Origin: Prevotella sp.
GTDB lineage: Bacteria; Bacteroidota; Bacteroidia; Bacteroidales; Dysgonomonadaceae
DNA: 6,185 nt
Direction: 5' to 3'
NCBI GenBank assembly: GCA_031260865.1
Contig: JAISKQ010000124.1
Location: 1-6,185, forward strand
Position numbers and translations under genes: made by a program. The notes under the pieces are model-generated. The model made no database searches and had not been told where the DNA came from. It was given only the letters and a program-made list of their open reading frames with translations. Shown piece after piece: positions 5,457 to 6,185 of the stretch; the first letter of the stretch is position 1, and each line of letters begins with the position of its first letter.

Positions 5457-6038
5457 ATGTACTGCTATAATTGTGGAAATAAGTTAGATGACAATTGTAA
5501 GTTTTGTCCTAACTGCGGAACGAAAGTATCGGTATCCGAAAATAATAATCCTGTTGAAAATCAACGAAGTGAACCACAAGAACAAATTATTCAAGTTCAA
5601 GAAGAGGAAATAAAAGTTTTGATAAATTGTAAAAATTGCGGGGAAAATTACTATGTTGAAAATCAAAATGAATGGCAACAAAACGGATTGTATTACAAAT
5701 GTGCCAAATGCCATGGAAATATTGAAACAGCCTTTTTCGGTTATTGTTATAATTGCGAGCAATACGTTGGTTTCAGACCCTTTGAAATAGGTAATGTATT
5801 GTTTGATATGGCTAAAGGTGCATTGAAAGGCTGGTTGAATCCGGATGCTGCGATTTCCGGTTTAACAAGATTCATAGACAATATACCATCTGCCTCTGCG
5901 GCAGGAGCCTGTCCATTTTGCAACCAAGTGCATCTGAAATGTCCACAATGTCAGGTTTCGCTACAATATCCTGCCAATGCTGAGGATGATGCGATTGTGA
6001 CGTGTGGAAATTGCGGAACAAAAATGAGACACCCTTAA
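5457..6038 (+). CDS. Soluble multi-zinc-ribbon protein of unknown function
   Basis: The 193-residue product contains eight CxxC knuckles that can be paired into four zinc sites: C3/C6 with C17/C20, C58/C61 with C82/C85, C97/C100 with C152/C155, and C162/C165 with C183/C186. The N-terminal ribbon (1-24) is nearly the same as that of the preceding gene, including KFCPxCG. A Glu/Gln-rich linker (about 33-52) separates it from the rest. The third site brackets a long insertion (101-151) with a helix-like, mildly hydrophobic stretch (VLFDMAKGALKGWLNP, 114-129) but no clear membrane segment. There is no signal peptide, so it is probably cytoplasmic. Rubredoxin-like or double-zinc-ribbon proteins of this kind often act as adaptors. 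Only 11 bp separate it from the upstream gene, so the two are almost certainly co-transcribed and may form a membrane-tethered pair. No catalytic motif is seen; the function is unknown. Confidence 0.82.
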   Translation: MYCYNCGNKLDDNCKFCPNCGTKVSVSENNNPVENQRSEPQEQIIQVQEEEIKVLINCKNCGENYYVENQNEWQQNGLYYKCAKCHGNIETAFFGYCYNCEQYVGFRPFEIGNVLFDMAKGALKGWLNPDAAISGLTRFIDNIPSASAAGACPFCNQVHLKCPQCQVSLQYPANAEDDAIVTCGNCGTKMRHP

Positions 6039-6105
6039 TGATTTTCAGAAATAAAAACTTTAAATGAATGTCGTTTATAATACCTAAGTCAAATAATTTC
6101 GTCTT

Positions 6106-6181
6106 CGTCATTGCGAGGAGGAACGACGAAGCAATCCATATCAACTGTTTGGATTGCTTCGGGCAAGCCCTCGCAATGACG
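6106..6181. repeat. Palindromic interspersed repeat (REP/MITE-like)
   Basis: CGTCATTGCGAGG (6106-6118) is the perfect 13-bp reverse complement of 6169-6181. Inside it, CGAAGCAATCCA (6127-6138) is the perfect 12-bp reverse complement of 6150-6161, around an 11-base loop. The sequence type, a TCATTGCGAGG arm with a GAAGCAATCC arm, is one I recall as a high-copy intergenic palindrome in diverse bacterial genomes, but no second copy is present here. It lies 67 bp after the second zinc-ribbon gene and could serve as a transcript-stabilising hairpin. No transposase accompanies it. Confidence 0.75.
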
Positions 6182-6185
6182 TTGT

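Noticed and set aside
5484..6144. Minus-strand open frames of about 90 codons opposite the second zinc-ribbon gene
   Set aside because: The plus-strand protein has eight ordered CxxC motifs, whereas these have no recognisable features; one also runs through the palindromic repeat.

Overview
The window looks like a chromosomal segment from a member of the Bacteroidota, most likely Bacteroidales. Three things point there. The aspartokinase and diaminopimelate decarboxylase have the compact form and wording I associate with that order. There are promoter elements of the TAnnTTTG type. The start codons have A/T-rich upstream regions and no clear Shine-Dalgarno sequence. Genus cannot be called from the sequence alone.

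Layout. Positions 1-355 are gene-poor and full of small repeats: a nested hairpin at the left edge, two copies of a 15-bp repeat, a tandem 8-bp repeat, inverted repeats, and a short 3' remnant of a plus-strand gene. The remnant's stop codon overlaps the stop of the next gene. From 356 to 4083 three minus-strand genes form a probable operon in the order aspartokinase (lysC, 4083-2770), diaminopimelate decarboxylase (lysA, 2752-1595) and a membrane-anchored family 2 glycosyltransferase (1507-356). LysC and LysA catalyse the first and last steps of diaminopimelate/lysine synthesis. The glycosyltransferase probably makes a surface glycan and may simply share the transcript. A Bacteroidota-type -7 element lies about 41 bp before the lysC start. 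The implied leader is too short for a lysine riboswitch, so feedback through the ACT domains of the kinase is the more likely control.

Positions 4084-4914 form an 831-bp intergenic region with no convincing protein gene. Its left half has AT-rich palindromes. Its centre holds the most interesting signal in the window: a long, regular imperfect hairpin (4524-4679) with a possible closing stem (4497-4504 with 4698-4705), preceded by a TAnnTTTG element at 4443-4450. This resembles the architecture of 6S RNA, but the sequence does not prove that identity. One arm can instead pair with a downstream segment to form a competing hairpin followed by a U-rich stretch, so a transcription attenuator is an alternative reading.

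From 4915 to 6038 two plus-strand genes, 11 bp apart, encode paired zinc-ribbon proteins that begin with nearly the same CxxC...CxxC module. The first has two membrane segments; the second is soluble with four CxxC pairs of pairs. They look like a partly duplicated two-gene unit of unknown function. The window ends in a 76-bp palindromic interspersed repeat (6106-6181) of the REP/MITE-like kind.
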